From contig JAPLPC010000478.1 in the NCBI GenBank assembly GCA_026400425.1, positions 1-6,261 of the forward strand: a DNA stretch of 6,261 nt, given 5' to 3'. A program made the translations under genes and the position numbers. This document shows positions 6,197 through 6,261 of the stretch, piece after piece. The notes beneath the pieces are model-generated. The model was not told where the DNA came from, searched no databases, and worked only from the letters and a program-made list of their open reading frames with translations. Positions within the stretch are counted from its first letter, which is position 1, and every line of letters starts with the position of its first letter. This DNA comes from Hyphomicrobiales bacterium (GTDB taxonomy: Bacteria; Pseudomonadota; Alphaproteobacteria; Rhizobiales; Xanthobacteraceae).

Positions 6197-6261
6197 GTCT
6201 ACAACGGCACCAAGGCCTTCATCGATTCCTTCTCCTTCGCGCTGCGCAACGAGCTGAAGGA
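6137..6261 (+). pseudogene. 5'-truncated short-chain dehydrogenase/reductase (SDR), runs off the window
   Basis: From base 6197 the frame encodes VYNGTKAFIDSFSFALRNEL, the classical SDR active-site helix with catalytic Tyr (6200-6202) and Lys (6212-6214) in the YxxxK arrangement. It continues to the window edge. A complete SDR needs about 150 residues before this Tyr, including the TGxxxGxG nucleotide-binding loop and the catalytic Ser. Here the frame is closed by TGA at 6131-6133, and the 20 residues in between are not SDR-like. The upstream half of the gene is therefore absent and the fragment cannot bind NAD(P). GTG 6137 is only the first possible start in the open frame and has no special support. 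The transition near 6195 marks a recombination point. Confidence 0.6.

Noticed and set aside
5912..6261. Insertion sequence or integrase remnant as the cause of the scar
   Set aside because: No transposase or integrase residues, terminal inverted repeats or tRNA-like sequence could be seen in any frame.

Overview
The window is a GC-rich (about 60% by eye), densely coding stretch. Codon use and protein families fit an alphaproteobacterium, most likely Hyphomicrobiales (a Bradyrhizobium, Xanthobacter or Rhizobium type of organism). This placement is an inference from protein style. There is no rRNA, tRNA or other firm taxonomic marker.

Positions 1-5915 look like one plus-strand operon read across its middle. 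It opens with the tail of a gene that ends in a 4-base overlap with the next start. Next come a PhnE-type permease (47-910) and a PhnC-type ATPase (944-1741) of the phosphonate/phosphite ABC importer family. Coupled to the ATPase by overlap are three genes for a cytoplasmic, NAD-linked, formate-dehydrogenase-like molybdenum/tungsten iron-sulfur complex. These are a NuoE/FdsG-like gamma subunit (1731-2192), a NuoF/FdsB-like beta subunit (about 2065-3186) and an FdsA/FdhF-like catalytic alpha subunit (3183-5915). The periplasmic binding protein and the promoter are presumably upstream of the window.

The likely logic is that a small (oxy)anion is imported by the PhnCDE-type transporter and oxidised in the cytoplasm. 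Electrons would pass from the bis-MGD centre through the iron-sulfur clusters to FMN and NAD+. The complex is not a textbook formate dehydrogenase. The alpha subunit keeps the metal-ligand Cys and the active-site Arg but lacks the His that normally follows the Cys. The gamma/beta junction is strongly compressed and switches frame. The beta FMN loop is altered. Either this is a divergent enzyme for a different substrate (phosphite is an attractive but unproven candidate) or a complex in early decay.

After 5915 the order breaks down. The alpha stop codon overlaps a 65-codon ORF encoding only the C-terminal tail of a ModA-like solute-binding protein. About 90 bases later, sequence encoding a short-chain dehydrogenase begins abruptly just before its YxxxK motif, with no N-terminal half. 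Positions 5912-6200 therefore look like a recombination or deletion scar at the operon's 3' boundary. No transposase, tRNA, CRISPR array or convincing terminator is visible.
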